From contig JAAEOP010000439.1 in the NCBI GenBank assembly GCA_024223125.1, forward strand, positions 1 to 57,295: a stretch of 57,295 nt of DNA. The letters are read 5' to 3'. Positions 1 to 8,378 of the stretch are shown in pieces; the first letter of the stretch is position 1; every line of letters starts with the position of its first letter. The translations under genes were made by a program, and so were the position numbers. The notes below the pieces were generated by a model. The model was not told the origin of the DNA. It did no database searches and saw nothing but the letters and a program-made list of their open reading frames with translations. Origin of the DNA: Chloroflexota bacterium. GTDB taxonomy: Bacteria; Chloroflexota; Anaerolineae; Promineifilales; Promineifilaceae.

Positions 1-2
1 AT

Positions 3-209
3 TGGGATCGTCTCTTCGCTCATGAAGGGTTCCAGACATTGCAAATGGTGCAGGAAGTTTCCCGGGATGAAAATGTAAAACTAGACACCTTGCGCTGCCC
101 CATTCGCATTGATGGTGAACGCCTTTTTTCAGACAAAGGCGCGCCCCGAATCGGTCAACAAACAGCCCAAATAATGACAGAATTTTCCATTGGAGGAAAT
201 AATGCCTGA
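3..209 (+). CDS. CaiB/BaiF family CoA-transferase, C-terminal end (partial)
   Basis: The gene enters the window from the left and only its last 68 codons are present, ending with TGA at 207-209. The frame contains [19 protein letters not shown] followed by RIGQ, which is the usual tail of family III (CaiB/BaiF) CoA-transferases. These enzymes move CoA between carboxylic acids. The stop overlaps the ATG of the next gene at 202, so the two are probably translationally coupled. Together with the MaoC, RraA and UxaA genes downstream it suggests activation and breakdown of a hydroxylated or branched dicarboxylic acid. The substrate cannot be told from this fragment. Confidence 0.75.
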   Translation, partial: WDRLFAHEGFQTLQMVQEVSRDENVKLDTLRCPIRIDGERLFSDKGAPRIGQQTAQIMTEFSIGGNNA

Positions 210-720
210 ACAAACACCCGCAGAAACGCACAATACCTTACCCCTTTTCAATACTGAAACCTGGATGTATGAAGAGTTTGAAATTGGCGCCAAGATCAAA
301 TCCATTCGGCGTACTATTTCTGAGGGAGAGGCGATGATTTTTAACAGCATTGTTCTCGATCAACATCCGTATGTAGCTGATGAAATCTTTGCCCAGGAAG
401 AAGGTATCTTCGGCCGTCGCCTGGTTGCCGGCTCCATGGTTTTTAGCCTCGGTTTAGGGCTGATGGCCCATAATAACATTCACACCTTTAGTTATGGCTA
501 TAATAAATTACGGTTCATAAAACCTGTATTTATTGGCGATACCATCTACACTGTGCGAACCCATCTGGAAAAGATACCTAAATACAAAGAGATGGGGCTT
601 GTCACGGTGAGTTATGAAGTGTTCAAGAACAAAGGGGAGTTAGCGTTGTACTGTGAGCATTTACAAACAGTCAAGTACCGACATCCAGAAAACTTTGCTG
701 ACAAAATCTTAAAGCCGTAA
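202..720 (+). CDS. MaoC-like (R)-specific hydratase/dehydratase
   Basis: A 172-residue single hot-dog domain protein of the MaoC dehydratase family, which hydrates or dehydrates enoyl-CoA-type substrates in the cytoplasm. The segment [17 protein letters not shown] and the later [14 protein letters not shown] are the typical MaoC core (loop before the hot-dog helix, then strand with the P-V-x-x-G-D-T-I turn). The start is taken as ATG 202, because GGAGGA at 192-197 sits five bases upstream; a TTG at 190 would place the Shine-Dalgarno inside the gene. It follows the CoA-transferase with an 8-bp overlap, as in mesaconyl-CoA or beta-methylmalyl-CoA type modules, but the substrate is inferred only. 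Confidence 0.8.
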   Translation: MPEQTPAETHNTLPLFNTETWMYEEFEIGAKIKSIRRTISEGEAMIFNSIVLDQHPYVADEIFAQEEGIFGRRLVAGSMVFSLGLGLMAHNNIHTFSYGYNKLRFIKPVFIGDTIYTVRTHLEKIPKYKEMGLVTVSYEVFKNKGELALYCEHLQTVKYRHPENFADKILKP

Positions 721-756
721 AGGGACAAATGGTGAAGGTACTTTAGGAGGCAGTGA

Positions 757-1416
757 ATGAGCATCCCCATTTTAGAAATGATCACGCGGTATGAAAAAAT
801 ATATACAGGCGCTATCTCTGACATATTGGACGAGCGTGGTGAAACCCATTTTTGCTTACCTCATACGCTACAGCCACTTGTTCCGGGGCAGCGTATAACC
901 GGTATTGCCATGCCCATTCTCGGCAAACAAAGTGTAAACAAAGATCCAGATGAGGTGTATGTGCCTCTATTAAATATGTTGGGAGATATTCAGCCCGGAC
1001 AGGTCATTATTACGCAGGCTAATGATATGGCCTCGGCCCATCTAGGAGAACTTAGCGCAGAAACCGCTAAATATCGCGGTTGTCGCGGCGCCGTCATTTA
1101 TGGAGGTATCCGTGACACTGATTACATGATTGATATTGATTTTCCGGCCTACGATTTATACAAAACGCCGCTAGATGTGTTGGGGCGTTGGGAAATTGTG
1201 GCCTACAATTGTGATATTGTGATTGAAGGTATCTATGTGCGTCCGGGCGATTTTATTGTGGGTGATCGGGATGGAGTGTTAATTATCCGTCAGGAAATTG
1301 CCGCAGAAATTCTAATAGAGGCAGAAGAAGTTGTGGCTACAGAGAATTTGGTAAGAAAGGCAATTCTGGATGGAGTGCATCCGGTAAAGGCGTATGAGAC
1401 CTACGGCCGTTTTTAA
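757..1416 (+). CDS. RraA-like / 4-hydroxy-4-methyl-2-oxoglutarate aldolase family protein
   Basis: A 219-residue protein of the RraA/HMG-aldolase fold. Members cleave 4-hydroxy-4-methyl-2-oxoglutarate or 4-carboxy-4-hydroxy-2-oxoadipate to pyruvate plus a second keto acid, or decarboxylate oxaloacetate, using a divalent metal. Visible family features are the glycine-rich GCRGAVIYGGIRDTD segment (residues about 108-122) and the VGDRDGVLII motif near residue 168. The start ATG follows a strong AGGAGG at 745-750. It lies in the same operon as the hydratase and the UxaA pair (gaps of 36 and 8 bases). The RNase E-inhibitor role of E. coli RraA is unlikely in this catabolic setting. Confidence 0.8.
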   Translation: MSIPILEMITRYEKIYTGAISDILDERGETHFCLPHTLQPLVPGQRITGIAMPILGKQSVNKDPDEVYVPLLNMLGDIQPGQVIITQANDMASAHLGELSAETAKYRGCRGAVIYGGIRDTDYMIDIDFPAYDLYKTPLDVLGRWEIVAYNCDIVIEGIYVRPGDFIVGDRDGVLIIRQEIAAEILIEAEEVVATENLVRKAILDGVHPVKAYETYGRF

Positions 1417-1424
1417 GGAGACTC

Positions 1425-1757
1425 ATGATGACTAATTGTATACGAATTCATCCGGCTGATAATACAGCCGTGATACTTGATGACGCCAAAGCTGGTGAAA
1501 TTGTAGCCATCATTGGAAAACAGGGAAACAGTACCGTCACCTTACTTGAGCCAATTAAGGTTGGTCATAAAGTTGCCCTCCGTACCATCCCCATTGGAGA
1601 CAAGGTGAAAAAATATGGCATTGTTATTGGTTGTAGCACCCAACAGATACAACCGGGAGAATGGGTGCATTTACACAATTGTGCCAGCGATTATGACAAA
1701 CGTTCGGCCTTATTAGATGTCCATACCGGGTCTACCACCGACACTATTTACGAATAG
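1425..1757 (+). CDS. UxaA/SuyA-like small subunit (SAF domain)
   Basis: A 110-residue SAF-domain protein corresponding to the N-terminal part of altronate/galactarate dehydratases, or to the small subunit SuyA of sulfolactate sulfo-lyase. It begins IRIHPADNTAVILDDAKAGE and carries the KYGIVIGCSTQQIQPGEWVH block, the usual KYG.PIG.A...I..G..VH pattern. Two ATG codons are possible (1425 and 1428) behind AAGGAG at 1415-1420. It lies 18 bases ahead of the large subunit, so the enzyme is encoded as two chains, as in SuyAB, instead of one fused UxaA chain. Confidence 0.8.
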   Translation: MMTNCIRIHPADNTAVILDDAKAGEIVAIIGKQGNSTVTLLEPIKVGHKVALRTIPIGDKVKKYGIVIGCSTQQIQPGEWVHLHNCASDYDKRSALLDVHTGSTTDTIYE

Positions 1758-1775
1758 AATCATAGGAGAAACCAC

Positions 1776-2987
1776 ATGGATTTTCAGGAATTAAGCTGGC
1801 CGGGATATTTACGACAAGACGGCCGCAAAGGTATCCGCAATCTCATCCTTATTATTTACACCGTTGAATGCGCTAAACATGTGGCTCATCTTATTGGTCA
1901 GGGTGAACCAAATACCCATATTATCGGCTTCCCTGGTTGTTACGATAATCAATACGCAGTCAGGTTGATGTTAACCCTGGCCAGGCACCCCAATGTTGGC
2001 GCTGTATTGGCGGTTGGTTTAGGGTGTGAATATACTCAGCCAGCTAAAATTGCCGACGTTGTACAGGCATCGGGGCGGCCGGCTGCATGGCTTTATATTC
2101 AACAAGCAGGTGGCACGGTTAAAAGTGTTACGAAAGGCAAAGTGATATTGACTCGAATGCGCCAGGAATTGAAAGAAACATCTGAAATTGTTCCCATGAC
2201 CTTGCCAGATCTGGTAGTTGGCGCGGAATGCGGCGGCTCTGACGCCACATCAGGCATTGCTGGTAATCCAGTGGTGGGCGCTTTTTATGATTTGTTGGTA
2301 GATGCGGGAGGCACGGCCGTATTTGAAGAAATCGTCGAGATGCTGGGCTTAAAATCAATCATTCTTGAACGTGCCGCCTCACCTGAGGCCCATGAGCAAT
2401 TGGCAGACACTTACGACAAAGCCGAATGGTACTGTAAAGAAGTACGCCAATACTCCGTAGCGCCGGGTAATTTTGCCGGCGGTTTAACAACCATTGAAGA
2501 TAAAAGTATGGGCGCTTTCATCAAGGGAGGCTCACGGCCGATTCAAGGAGTGATCAAGGTGGGGGAACGGCCGTTACAACCCGGATTATGGATTATGGAC
2601 AGTGTTCCCGATCCGCACTTCATGCAATTTGGCTATACTAACCCCAATGATACTGAAGGCATTATGGACTTGATTTCTAGTGGCGCTCAAATAATCTTGT
2701 TTATAACTGGACGCGGCAGTGTTATTGGGGCGCCCATATCGCCGCTGATTAAAATTACGGGTAACCATAAAACGTTCCAACATATGGAAGGAGATATGGA
2801 CTTTGATGCCAGCCGTGTTCTTACAGGGGACATCTCTCTGGAAAAAGCGGCCCGGGAATTGTTGAAAATGATCGTCAGTATTGCACAAGGTGAATCGAGC
2901 AAATCAGAACAGCTTGGACATCGCGAATATTTCTTGATGTACAAACATCAGGATGTACCTTCATTGCTAGAAGGGTGTCGTTCATAA
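1776..2987 (+). CDS. UxaA family hydro-lyase, large subunit
   Basis: A 403-residue catalytic partner of the preceding SAF protein, in the altronate/galactarate dehydratase and sulfolactate lyase superfamily. The opening [13 protein letters not shown], the cysteine-containing [11 protein letters not shown] and GLGCEYTQP, and [18 protein letters not shown] are standard family landmarks. The cysteines are expected to hold a metal cofactor. It probably removes water (or sulfite) from a 2-hydroxy acid; which acid is not evident. Good RBS GGAG at 1764-1767. It is the last gene of the operon; directly after its stop, in the same frame, lies a thiolase remnant. Confidence 0.8.
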   Translation: MDFQELSWPGYLRQDGRKGIRNLILIIYTVECAKHVAHLIGQGEPNTHIIGFPGCYDNQYAVRLMLTLARHPNVGAVLAVGLGCEYTQPAKIADVVQASGRPAAWLYIQQAGGTVKSVTKGKVILTRMRQELKETSEIVPMTLPDLVVGAECGGSDATSGIAGNPVVGAFYDLLVDAGGTAVFEEIVEMLGLKSIILERAASPEAHEQLADTYDKAEWYCKEVRQYSVAPGNFAGGLTTIEDKSMGAFIKGGSRPIQGVIKVGERPLQPGLWIMDSVPDPHFMQFGYTNPNDTEGIMDLISSGAQIILFITGRGSVIGAPISPLIKITGNHKTFQHMEGDMDFDASRVLTGDISLEKAARELLKMIVSIAQGESSKSEQLGHREYFLMYKHQDVPSLLEGCRS

Positions 2988-3011
2988 AGTCTTGCCCGTC
3001 CCGACCTTGCT

Positions 3012-3124
3012 TTTACGGTACAAATCAGCAACAAAATGAAGCGGCACATCTTCCAGTTTGGGTTGGTGACGATGTGCATTGGCAGTGGGATGGGTGCGGT
3101 CGGTATTTTTGAAAATTTCAATTA
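3012..3124 (+). pseudogene. Acetyl-CoA acetyltransferase 3' fragment
   Basis: An open stretch without a start codon reads FTVQISNKMKRHIFQFGLVT, then MCIGSGMGAVGIFENFN and stop. This matches the last 36 residues of the intact thiolase at 13709-14887 (same TVQI, EMKRR, QFGMVTMCIGGGMGAAGIFEN pattern), including the catalytic MCIG cysteine. At DNA level the two tails are visibly similar. Only the tail is present, abutting the UxaA stop codon, so it looks like a recombination or deletion scar. Confidence 0.75.
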
Positions 3125-3332
3125 AACAGATTGTGTGGTGAGGATGTAAACGCTGACTTGGCATTGCACCGCAATGACTTAAATTGGTGCTTTTCAGACT
3201 ATATGACGAGGAGTTTCAAATCTAGCGCAAAGTAGCGCTACAATTGTAAAGAAGGTTCTGGTAATAGTGAGAGTACTCATTCAGGGGATTACCAAGACCC
3301 TACGTCTTTTGCCAGACTTCGCTGGAAAAAGA
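3125..3332. other. Non-coding gap without recognised gene
   Basis: No convincing ORF. It contains a small GC-rich inverted pair around 3224-3241 (TAGCGC ... AGCGCTA) and the first copy of a 13-bp direct repeat, GGTAATAGTGAGA (3260-3272), whose second copy lies at 3626-3638. The two copies bracket the repeat cluster that follows. Confidence 0.4.
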
Positions 3333-3418
3333 AATAATGAATAATGAACGATGAATTGTGAATGGTGAATGAATCCTCATTTCACAATTCATTATTAATT
3401 ATTCACTATTCATTATTT
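3333..3418. repeat. Heptad-repeat hairpin (ATGAATA/GTGAATG type)
   Basis: Imperfect 7-bp units (AATGAAT, AATGAAC, GATGAAT, TGTGAAT, GGTGAAT) run from about 3334 to 3373 and are followed by their complement (TTCACAATTCATTATT and onward to 3418). The transcript could fold into a long imperfect hairpin. It belongs to the dispersed heptad-hairpin class described in the findings. Confidence 0.75.
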
Positions 3419-3462
3419 TCTTGATTATCGACAAGTTTTTGTCGATGTTGGCGCGTAAGCGT

Positions 3463-3615
3463 CTAAGGGTTTTACTCCTGAGAGCACCCGTTAGATTAAG
3501 CGAAAGTAACTGTACAGGTGCGACGCACTTTTCCCAGAGTAATGTCAATGCCGCTGCTCTTTGCAAGTGCGTCGCACCTCTGGAAGCTGAATAGTTACAA
3601 GCGAAAAACCCTTAG
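3463..3615. repeat. Outer inverted repeat carrying a nested MITE
   Basis: CTAAGGGTTTT at 3463-3473 is complementary to AAAACCCTTAG at 3605-3615. Between them lies a complete 93-bp element (3506-3598) with its own target duplication, so an older palindromic sequence was invaded by a younger one. A small CGACAA/TTGTCG hairpin sits just upstream at 3430-3445. Confidence 0.6.
3506..3598. mobile_element. GTAAC-type MITE, 93 bp, with 8-bp target duplication
   Basis: The ends are GTAACTGTACAGGTG and its degenerate complement ending GAATAGTTAC. Inside are the strong complementary arms AGGTGCGACGCACTT (3516-3530) and AAGTGCGTCGCACCT. The 8 bases AAGCGAAA occur immediately on both sides (3498-3505 and 3599-3606), as expected for a target-site duplication. 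The end sequence, internal AGGTGCNNNGCACTT arm and asymmetry are shared with the elements at 25904, 49876 and, for the ends, 51506. It encodes nothing and would have to be moved by a transposase in trans. Confidence 0.75.
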
Positions 3616-3630
3616 GGTCTGAACGGGTAA

Positions 3631-3673
3631 TAGTGAGACGGCCTGGAATTAAGTTTCCAGGCCGTTTTCACTA
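3631..3673. terminator. Inverted repeat, terminator-like
   Basis: ACGGCCTGGAA (3638-3648) pairs perfectly with TTCCAGGCCGT (3655-3665) around a 6-base loop, and is followed by TTTC. Outer bases AGTGAG/TTCACT extend the stem. It could act as an intrinsic terminator on either strand, although the U-tract is short. Confidence 0.45.
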
Positions 3674-3852
3674 ATCTACAGATAGAATTATACCTATGGC
3701 ACATTAGAACCTGATGATACCATTGCGATAGGATAGATGTTAGCCGACGTGTAAGCTGTGTATGGTATACGATTGAGGGTTAAACGGCCGTTACGGGTCG
3801 TCACCCACCTTAGCCACGATACAATATTAAAATAATTATAAATGGAGATTTT
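3674..3852. promoter_or_regulatory. Leader region of the polysaccharide cluster
   Basis: AT-rich non-coding stretch leading to the UDP-xylose synthase gene. It carries one ACGGCCGT palindrome (about 3783), several AT-rich TATAAT-like words near 3830-3841, and a GGAG Shine-Dalgarno at 3844-3847. The promoter cannot be placed precisely. Confidence 0.3.
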
Positions 3853-4794
3853 ATGCGAATTTTAATTACAGGAGCGGCAGGTTTCTTAGGTTCTCATCTG
3901 AGTGATCGTTTTATTAACGAAGGGCATACTGTCATTGGTATGGACAATTTGATTACCGGGAATATGGATAATATTGCTCATTTGATGGGGCATGAGCGGT
4001 TTAGTTTTGTGAAACAGGATGTGAGTAATTTCATTTATGTACCCGGGCATCTGGATGCGGTTTTGCATTTTGCTTCGCCAGCCAGCCCCAATGATTATTT
4101 AGAACATCCCATCCCCACCTTAAAAGTTGGCTCGTTGGGTACGCACAATACGCTGGGTCTGGCGAAGGCGAAAGAGGCGCGGTATCTGCTGGCATCTACG
4201 TCGGAGGTATATGGCGACCCGCAGGTCAACCCGCAGCCGGAGACGTATTGGGGGCATGTGAACCCGATTGGCCCGCGTGGGGTGTATGATGAAGCCAAGC
4301 GGTTTGCGGAAGCGATGACGTTGGCTTATCAACGGTATCATGGTCTGGAAACGCGCATTGTCCGCATTTTTAATACGTATGGACCGCGGATGCGTTTGCA
4401 CGACGGCCGTGTCGTTCCCAACTTCATCTATCAAGCCCTGACCAATCAGCCTTTGACGGTGTATGGAGACGGCCGTCAGACCCGTTCCTTTCAATACTAC
4501 AGCGATCTGGTAGAAGGAATTTACCGTTTGCTGCTATCGGATGAAAAGCTGCCAGTGAATATCGGCAATCCTTCAGAAATGACCATTGAGGAATTTGCCC
4601 ATGCGGTTGTGGAAATCGGCCGTAGTGATTCTGAGATAATTTTTGTCAACCCTAAAGATGACCGTTTTACAGATGATCCCAAACAGCGCCGCCCCGACAT
4701 TACCAAAGCAAAAACGGTTTTGGACTGGGAACCAAAAGTGAATCTGGCGGATGGGCTGGCAGAAACGGTGGCTTATTTTCGGGATAAGGTTTGA
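3853..4794 (+). CDS. UDP-glucuronate decarboxylase (UDP-xylose synthase), extended SDR
   Basis: A 313-residue extended short-chain dehydrogenase. The N-terminus has the NAD-binding GAAGFLGSH motif (residues 7-15), ADP-ribose contact DNLITGN, then [16 protein letters not shown] and the catalytic YDEAK (about residue 148), with [15 protein letters not shown] diagnostic of UXS. C-terminal RPDITKAK and [13 protein letters not shown] also fit. UXS oxidises and decarboxylates UDP-glucuronate to UDP-xylose for glycan synthesis. It opens a cluster with a polymerase, GtrA and a glycosyltransferase on the same strand. dTDP-glucose dehydratase is the main alternative but is less likely given the [10 protein letters not shown] motif. 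RBS GGAG, ATG start. Confidence 0.88.
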   Translation: MRILITGAAGFLGSHLSDRFINEGHTVIGMDNLITGNMDNIAHLMGHERFSFVKQDVSNFIYVPGHLDAVLHFASPASPNDYLEHPIPTLKVGSLGTHNTLGLAKAKEARYLLASTSEVYGDPQVNPQPETYWGHVNPIGPRGVYDEAKRFAEAMTLAYQRYHGLETRIVRIFNTYGPRMRLHDGRVVPNFIYQALTNQPLTVYGDGRQTRSFQYYSDLVEGIYRLLLSDEKLPVNIGNPSEMTIEEFAHAVVEIGRSDSEIIFVNPKDDRFTDDPKQRRPDITKAKTVLDWEPKVNLADGLAETVAYFRDKV

Positions 4795-4800
4795 GGCGTG

Positions 4801-4852
4801 GAGATCGGAGATTAGAGATTGGAAATTGTTGAAAGTCAATCTCAAATTTCCT
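4801..4852. repeat. Heptad-repeat hairpin (GAGATTG type)
   Basis: Units GGAGATC, GGAGATT, AGAGATT, GGAAATT are followed by complementary CAATCTC AAATTTCC. It fills almost all of the 66-bp gap between the UDP-xylose synthase stop and the polymerase start. Confidence 0.75.
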
Positions 4853-4860
4853 AGATACAT

Positions 4861-6417
4861 ATGAGTTTAACGTTTAATCGCCTGGATTGGGCGCGTGTTT
4901 TTTGGTTGGCGACGGCCGTAACCGTTGGTATTTTATTGACCCAATTGCCGCTGGTTTGGGCTGTGGGGTTGGTGGGGGGTACGGCCGTTGTGCTGTTAAC
5001 GCTCATCAATCCTTTGTTTGGCTTGTTTGTGGCCTTGTTGGCCGCACCGTTAGGCGCCTTAGAAAGTGTGATCTGGGGGCCATCTTTGCTGGACAGCGGC
5101 CAACTGCTGTTGTTGTTTACCCTGGCTGTTTGGTTAGGGCAGGGATTGGCTTACCGGCGGCTAAACATTCCACGCACTTTTCTGAATGTACCTTTGGCGA
5201 TCTTGATTTTTGCGGCCGCCCTATCGCTGTTGAATGCGCCATCACTCACGTTTGGTTTGAAGGAACTGCTGAAGTGGCTAGAAATCGGGGCAATCATGTT
5301 GATGGTCGTAGATTTGTCTGTAAACCAACGGATGACGGATGACAGACGACGGACAACGGAATATGGATTACAAAACACATACATCATTTTGGCAATGCTG
5401 TTGTTAGCAGGATTGAGCCAGGCGCTCATCGGTATTTGGCAGTTTGGGCTGCGGGCAGATGGGCCGGAGCATTTTTTGATACTGGATCGTTTTTACCGTG
5501 CTTATGGCACGTTTGAACAGCCAAACCCATTTGCCGGTTACATGAATTTAACGGCGCTGTTGGCAAGTGGCGCTTTTTTAGGCGGTGTTGCCTATGTGTG
5601 GCGAAAGGCGAGTGGCAAGTGGCAAGTGGCAAGTATGCAAGTGTCACCTGACACTCCCGCACCCCCGCACCTTGTCATCCTGTCACTCATCGGTCTCACG
5701 GCCGTCCTTACCACAACGGCCGTCTTCTTCTCCTGGAGCCGGGGGGCGTGGTTGAGTTTTGGGGTGGGTGCGACTGTGTTGGTGTTGTTCTGGCCTAAGA
5801 AATTGTGGCAGGGTGTGACCTTACTGGCAGTTGGTGGGTTTCTGTTGCTGGGAGGCATTCAAGCTGGGGTTATCCCTGCCTCGGTAACAGAGCGAATTAG
5901 CAATTTTAGCCAAGATTTACGTTTTGGCGATGTGCGCGGGGCGGATATTAACGATGTCAATTATGCGGTGTTGGAACGATTGGCCCATTGGCAGGCAGCG
6001 CTGGATATGGCTCGTGACAATGTGTGGCTGGGGGTAGGCTTTGGTAATTATGAAACGGCGTATGCTGATTATGCCCTCATTAACTGGCCGTACCCGTTGG
6101 GCCATGCTCATAATTATTATTTGAATTTGTTGGCGGAGATGGGGGTGTTGGGGCTGTTGGTGTATGGGTTGTTGTGGACGGCCGTGTTCTTCCAAACCAT
6201 TCGCCAATTACGTTATTTGGATTGGCCGGAACGGGGAATTGCTTTGGGATTGTTGGCAGCGTGGACGGCCGTGACTATCCACCATCTGGTAGATAAGCTG
6301 TATGTCAATAACATTTATATTCATTTGGGTGTTATGTTTGGGCTGTTACAATTGCTGGAAAGTGGAATTTCGAGAGGTTTCACCTTTCTCAAAGGTGGAA
6401 CCTCTTCTAAGAGGTAA
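4861..6417 (+). CDS. O-antigen ligase/polymerase (Wzy/WaaL-like) membrane protein
   Basis: A 518-residue integral membrane protein with about ten to twelve hydrophobic segments. The large extracytoplasmic loop in the second half contains FSWSRGAWLSF and later HAHNYYLNLLAEMG, the usual landmark of the O-antigen ligase (Wzy_C) family. These enzymes polymerise or ligate lipid-linked oligosaccharide. Two low-complexity inserts interrupt hydrophobic regions: residues about 157-169 (MTDDRRRTTE, encoded by a heptad repeat at 5330-5366) and about 250-262 (GKWQVASMQV, encoded by 5609-5645). Both lie between membrane segments and keep the frame. ATG start at 4861 lacks a clear Shine-Dalgarno; a heptad hairpin lies just upstream. 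Confidence 0.8.
   Translation: MSLTFNRLDWARVFWLATAVTVGILLTQLPLVWAVGLVGGTAVVLLTLINPLFGLFVALLAAPLGALESVIWGPSLLDSGQLLLLFTLAVWLGQGLAYRRLNIPRTFLNVPLAILIFAAALSLLNAPSLTFGLKELLKWLEIGAIMLMVVDLSVNQRMTDDRRRTTEYGLQNTYIILAMLLLAGLSQALIGIWQFGLRADGPEHFLILDRFYRAYGTFEQPNPFAGYMNLTALLASGAFLGGVAYVWRKASGKWQVASMQVSPDTPAPPHLVILSLIGLTAVLTTTAVFFSWSRGAWLSFGVGATVLVLFWPKKLWQGVTLLAVGGFLLLGGIQAGVIPASVTERISNFSQDLRFGDVRGADINDVNYAVLERLAHWQAALDMARDNVWLGVGFGNYETAYADYALINWPYPLGHAHNYYLNLLAEMGVLGLLVYGLLWTAVFFQTIRQLRYLDWPERGIALGLLAAWTAVTIHHLVDKLYVNNIYIHLGVMFGLLQLLESGISRGFTFLKGGTSSKR
5330..5366 (+). repeat. In-frame heptad repeat inside the polymerase gene
   Basis: Units GGATGAC, GGATGAC, AGACGAC, GGACAAC, GGAATAT follow in a strict 7-bp period and encode MTDDRRRTTE. 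The same repeat, in the same frame, forms the N-terminus of the dihydropteroate synthase gene near 22404-22445. Confidence 0.75.
5609..5645 (+). repeat. In-frame heptad repeat (GGCAAGT type) inside the polymerase gene
   Basis: Units of AGTGGCA repeat three times and then continue as AGTATGCAAGTG. The same 7-bp word family recurs at 8111-8150 at the end of the glycosyltransferase gene. Confidence 0.7.
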
Positions 6418-6420
6418 TGT

Positions 6421-6984
6421 ATGGTAACAATATTTGCGAATGCAGCCGGTCGCTTTGGGGTAAACACAAAAGAAGCGGAGCGATTTATTCGGTTTTTGAT
6501 TGTCGGTGTTGTTGGCTTTGTGGTAGATTTTGGAATTTACAATCTTTTGCTGGGGCCTTTTAATTATTTGCTGGCTTCGGGAACAGCTTCCCATGAATTT
6601 CTTATTTCATTAGGTATTAGTGCGGCCTGGATTGAAGGTGTCTTACCGGCTTTGTTGGCCGGTACAATTTCATTTGTGGCTGCAATTATTAGTAATTTTA
6701 CCTGGAACCGTTATTGGACGTATCCCGATTCGCGGTCGAAGCCGATAGTGCGGCAGTTTGTCCAATTTTTCCTGGTCAGTATGACGGGTATTGTGCTGCG
6801 GATTCCTATTATTGCATTTTCTCGGCAGCCATTTGTGGGGTTAACGGCCGTTATCCTACCCACATTACCTTCCCCTCTCATTGATCGAATTGGAGACAAC
6901 CTGGCTTTAGCTTTGTCGGTACTGATTATCTTATTTTGGAATTTCTTTGTGAATCGTTATTGGACATATAACGATGTGGATTAA
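6421..6984 (+). CDS. GtrA family membrane protein
   Basis: A 187-residue protein with four predicted membrane segments. Segment one begins RFLIVGVVGFVVDFGIYNLL, the standard GtrA start, and later FTWNRYWTY and the terminal FFVNRYWTYND repeat the family signature. GtrA-like proteins help pass prenyl-linked sugars or lipids across the membrane during glycan modification. The ATG lies three bases after the polymerase stop, so the genes are coupled. Compared with the usual 120-150 residues it has a longer loop between segments two and three. Confidence 0.85.
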   Translation: MVTIFANAAGRFGVNTKEAERFIRFLIVGVVGFVVDFGIYNLLLGPFNYLLASGTASHEFLISLGISAAWIEGVLPALLAGTISFVAAIISNFTWNRYWTYPDSRSKPIVRQFVQFFLVSMTGIVLRIPIIAFSRQPFVGLTAVILPTLPSPLIDRIGDNLALALSVLIILFWNFFVNRYWTYNDVD

Positions 6985-6987
6985 AGC

Positions 6988-8127
6988 TTGAAGATTGGCA
7001 TTGATGTGACGGCCGCGGTGACACAGGGCGGGGGGATTGGACGCTATACACGGGAGTTGATTTCTGCGTTAACGGCAGTAGATACTCAAAACGACTACCA
7101 TTTCTTTGCCGCAAAAAACCCGGTCGCTTCACCCGTTCCCAACCCCATTCCCCAGGCAGAAAATGTCCAGCTTCATACCGCCCCAGTAGATGAGCGTTGG
7201 TTGTACCGGCTGTGGTATCGCTTGCGTTTGCCGCTGCCGGTGCAATGGATGACCGGGTCGCTTGATCTGTTCCATTCTCCAGATTTTGTACTGCCACCAG
7301 TGAGCGAGCATATTCCAACCCTGTTAACCGTTCACGATCTTTCCTTTGTCCATTATCCAGACACATTTCCTGAGAAGTTGGTGACATATCTGAATCGGGT
7401 TGTTCCCTGGTCAATTAATAGAGCCACCCATGTGTTGGCCGATTCTCAAGCGACTAAAGATGATTTGACGGCCGTATGGCAGGTTCCAGTAGACAAAATT
7501 ACCGTTTTGTACAGCGGTGTGCATGAACGTTTTCAGCCGGTGACTGATGGGGATTGGTTAACGGCCGTGCGCCAAAAATACAAAATCGGTCCCGCTCCCT
7601 ATATCTTGGCAGTCGGCACTGTGCAGCCCCGCAAAAATTACCAGGCGCTCATTCGCGCCTTTCAGCCGGTAGCACAGACACACCCTCATAACCTGATTAT
7701 TACAGGAGGCAAGGGGTGGTTATATGATGAGATGATGGCCGAAGTGGGGCGGCAGGGGTTAGACGGCCGTGTCCGTTTTACCGGGTTTGTGGATGATGCG
7801 GACTTGCCCACACTTTACAGTGATGCGGCTCTGTTTGTTTTCCCCAGCCTTTATGAAGGATTTGGTCTGCCTTTGTTAGAGGCAATGGCTTGTGGCGTGC
7901 CCATCATTACTTCTAACAGTTCATCACTGCCGGAAGTTGCGGGCGATGCGGCCGTACAACTTTCGCCACATGATGAAGCGGGCTGGACAGCGGCCGTGCA
8001 AACCTTATTAACAGACTCCAACCAACGCATCCAGCTTGTGGCCGCCGGCTTTCGACAAGCGCGTCGGTTTTCCTGGCAGCAATCTGCCCGCCAGTTGGGC
8101 CAGATATATGGGCAAGTTTGCAAGTAG
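6988..8127 (+). CDS. Glycosyltransferase family 4 (GT-B fold)
   Basis: A 379-residue GT-B transferase. The N-terminal half starts [20 protein letters not shown] with the acceptor-side [10 protein letters not shown] loop, [13 protein letters not shown] follows, and the nucleotide-sugar half has [13 protein letters not shown] and the EX7E-type motif [19 protein letters not shown] (about residues 287-305). Most similar in pattern to mannosyl/rhamnosyl transferases of surface glycan clusters. A TTG start at 6988 is used because the conserved KIGIDV begins there, three bases after the GtrA stop. The last codons and the stop are contributed by a GCAAGT heptad repeat. Confidence 0.87.
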   Translation: MKIGIDVTAAVTQGGGIGRYTRELISALTAVDTQNDYHFFAAKNPVASPVPNPIPQAENVQLHTAPVDERWLYRLWYRLRLPLPVQWMTGSLDLFHSPDFVLPPVSEHIPTLLTVHDLSFVHYPDTFPEKLVTYLNRVVPWSINRATHVLADSQATKDDLTAVWQVPVDKITVLYSGVHERFQPVTDGDWLTAVRQKYKIGPAPYILAVGTVQPRKNYQALIRAFQPVAQTHPHNLIITGGKGWLYDEMMAEVGRQGLDGRVRFTGFVDDADLPTLYSDAALFVFPSLYEGFGLPLLEAMACGVPIITSNSSSLPEVAGDAAVQLSPHDEAGWTAAVQTLLTDSNQRIQLVAAGFRQARRFSWQQSARQLGQIYGQVCK

Positions 8128-8150
8128 CAAGTTTGCAAGTGGCAAGTAAC
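8111..8150. repeat. Heptad repeat (GCAAGTT/GCAAGTA type)
   Basis: Units GCAAGTT, TGCAAGT, AGCAAGT, TTGCAAG and GGCAAGT run for five periods across the glycosyltransferase stop codon. Unlike most loci in the window, the complementary arm is not obvious. Confidence 0.6.
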
Positions 8151-8378
8151 AAACTGATAACGCTAACGGTACTTTTGTCCTAGTAATAGCCCTGTTTTTC
8201 CCCCGTGTATACAGGCATAATAATGTCTGTAAATTATTTTCATCAGGTAGTATTTTAATTGAATAAGTGCCCTAGCAAGTCTGATTCATTTGCTGCCAAA
8301 AGCAATGATCAATTTGAAATGATCAGGAATTACATTATCGGGCTGATTGTTCAGTTCCCTATAAACAGGAGAATATTT
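8151..8378. promoter_or_regulatory. Intergenic region ahead of the AAA ATPase
   Basis: AT-rich non-coding sequence. An in-frame TTG at 8259 could extend the downstream gene by 40 codons, but that extension lacks family-like sequence and the ATG at 8379 has AGGAGA at 8367-8372. No clear promoter could be fixed. Confidence 0.35.

Noticed and set aside
3333..3670. Repeat cluster as a CRISPR array
   Set aside because: The repeats are 7-bp tandem units and inverted repeats without unique spacers of regular length; no cas genes are near.
8259..8378. TTG start 120 bases before the AAA ATPase ATG
   Set aside because: The additional 40 residues are not like the family and the ATG at 8379 has a good Shine-Dalgarno.
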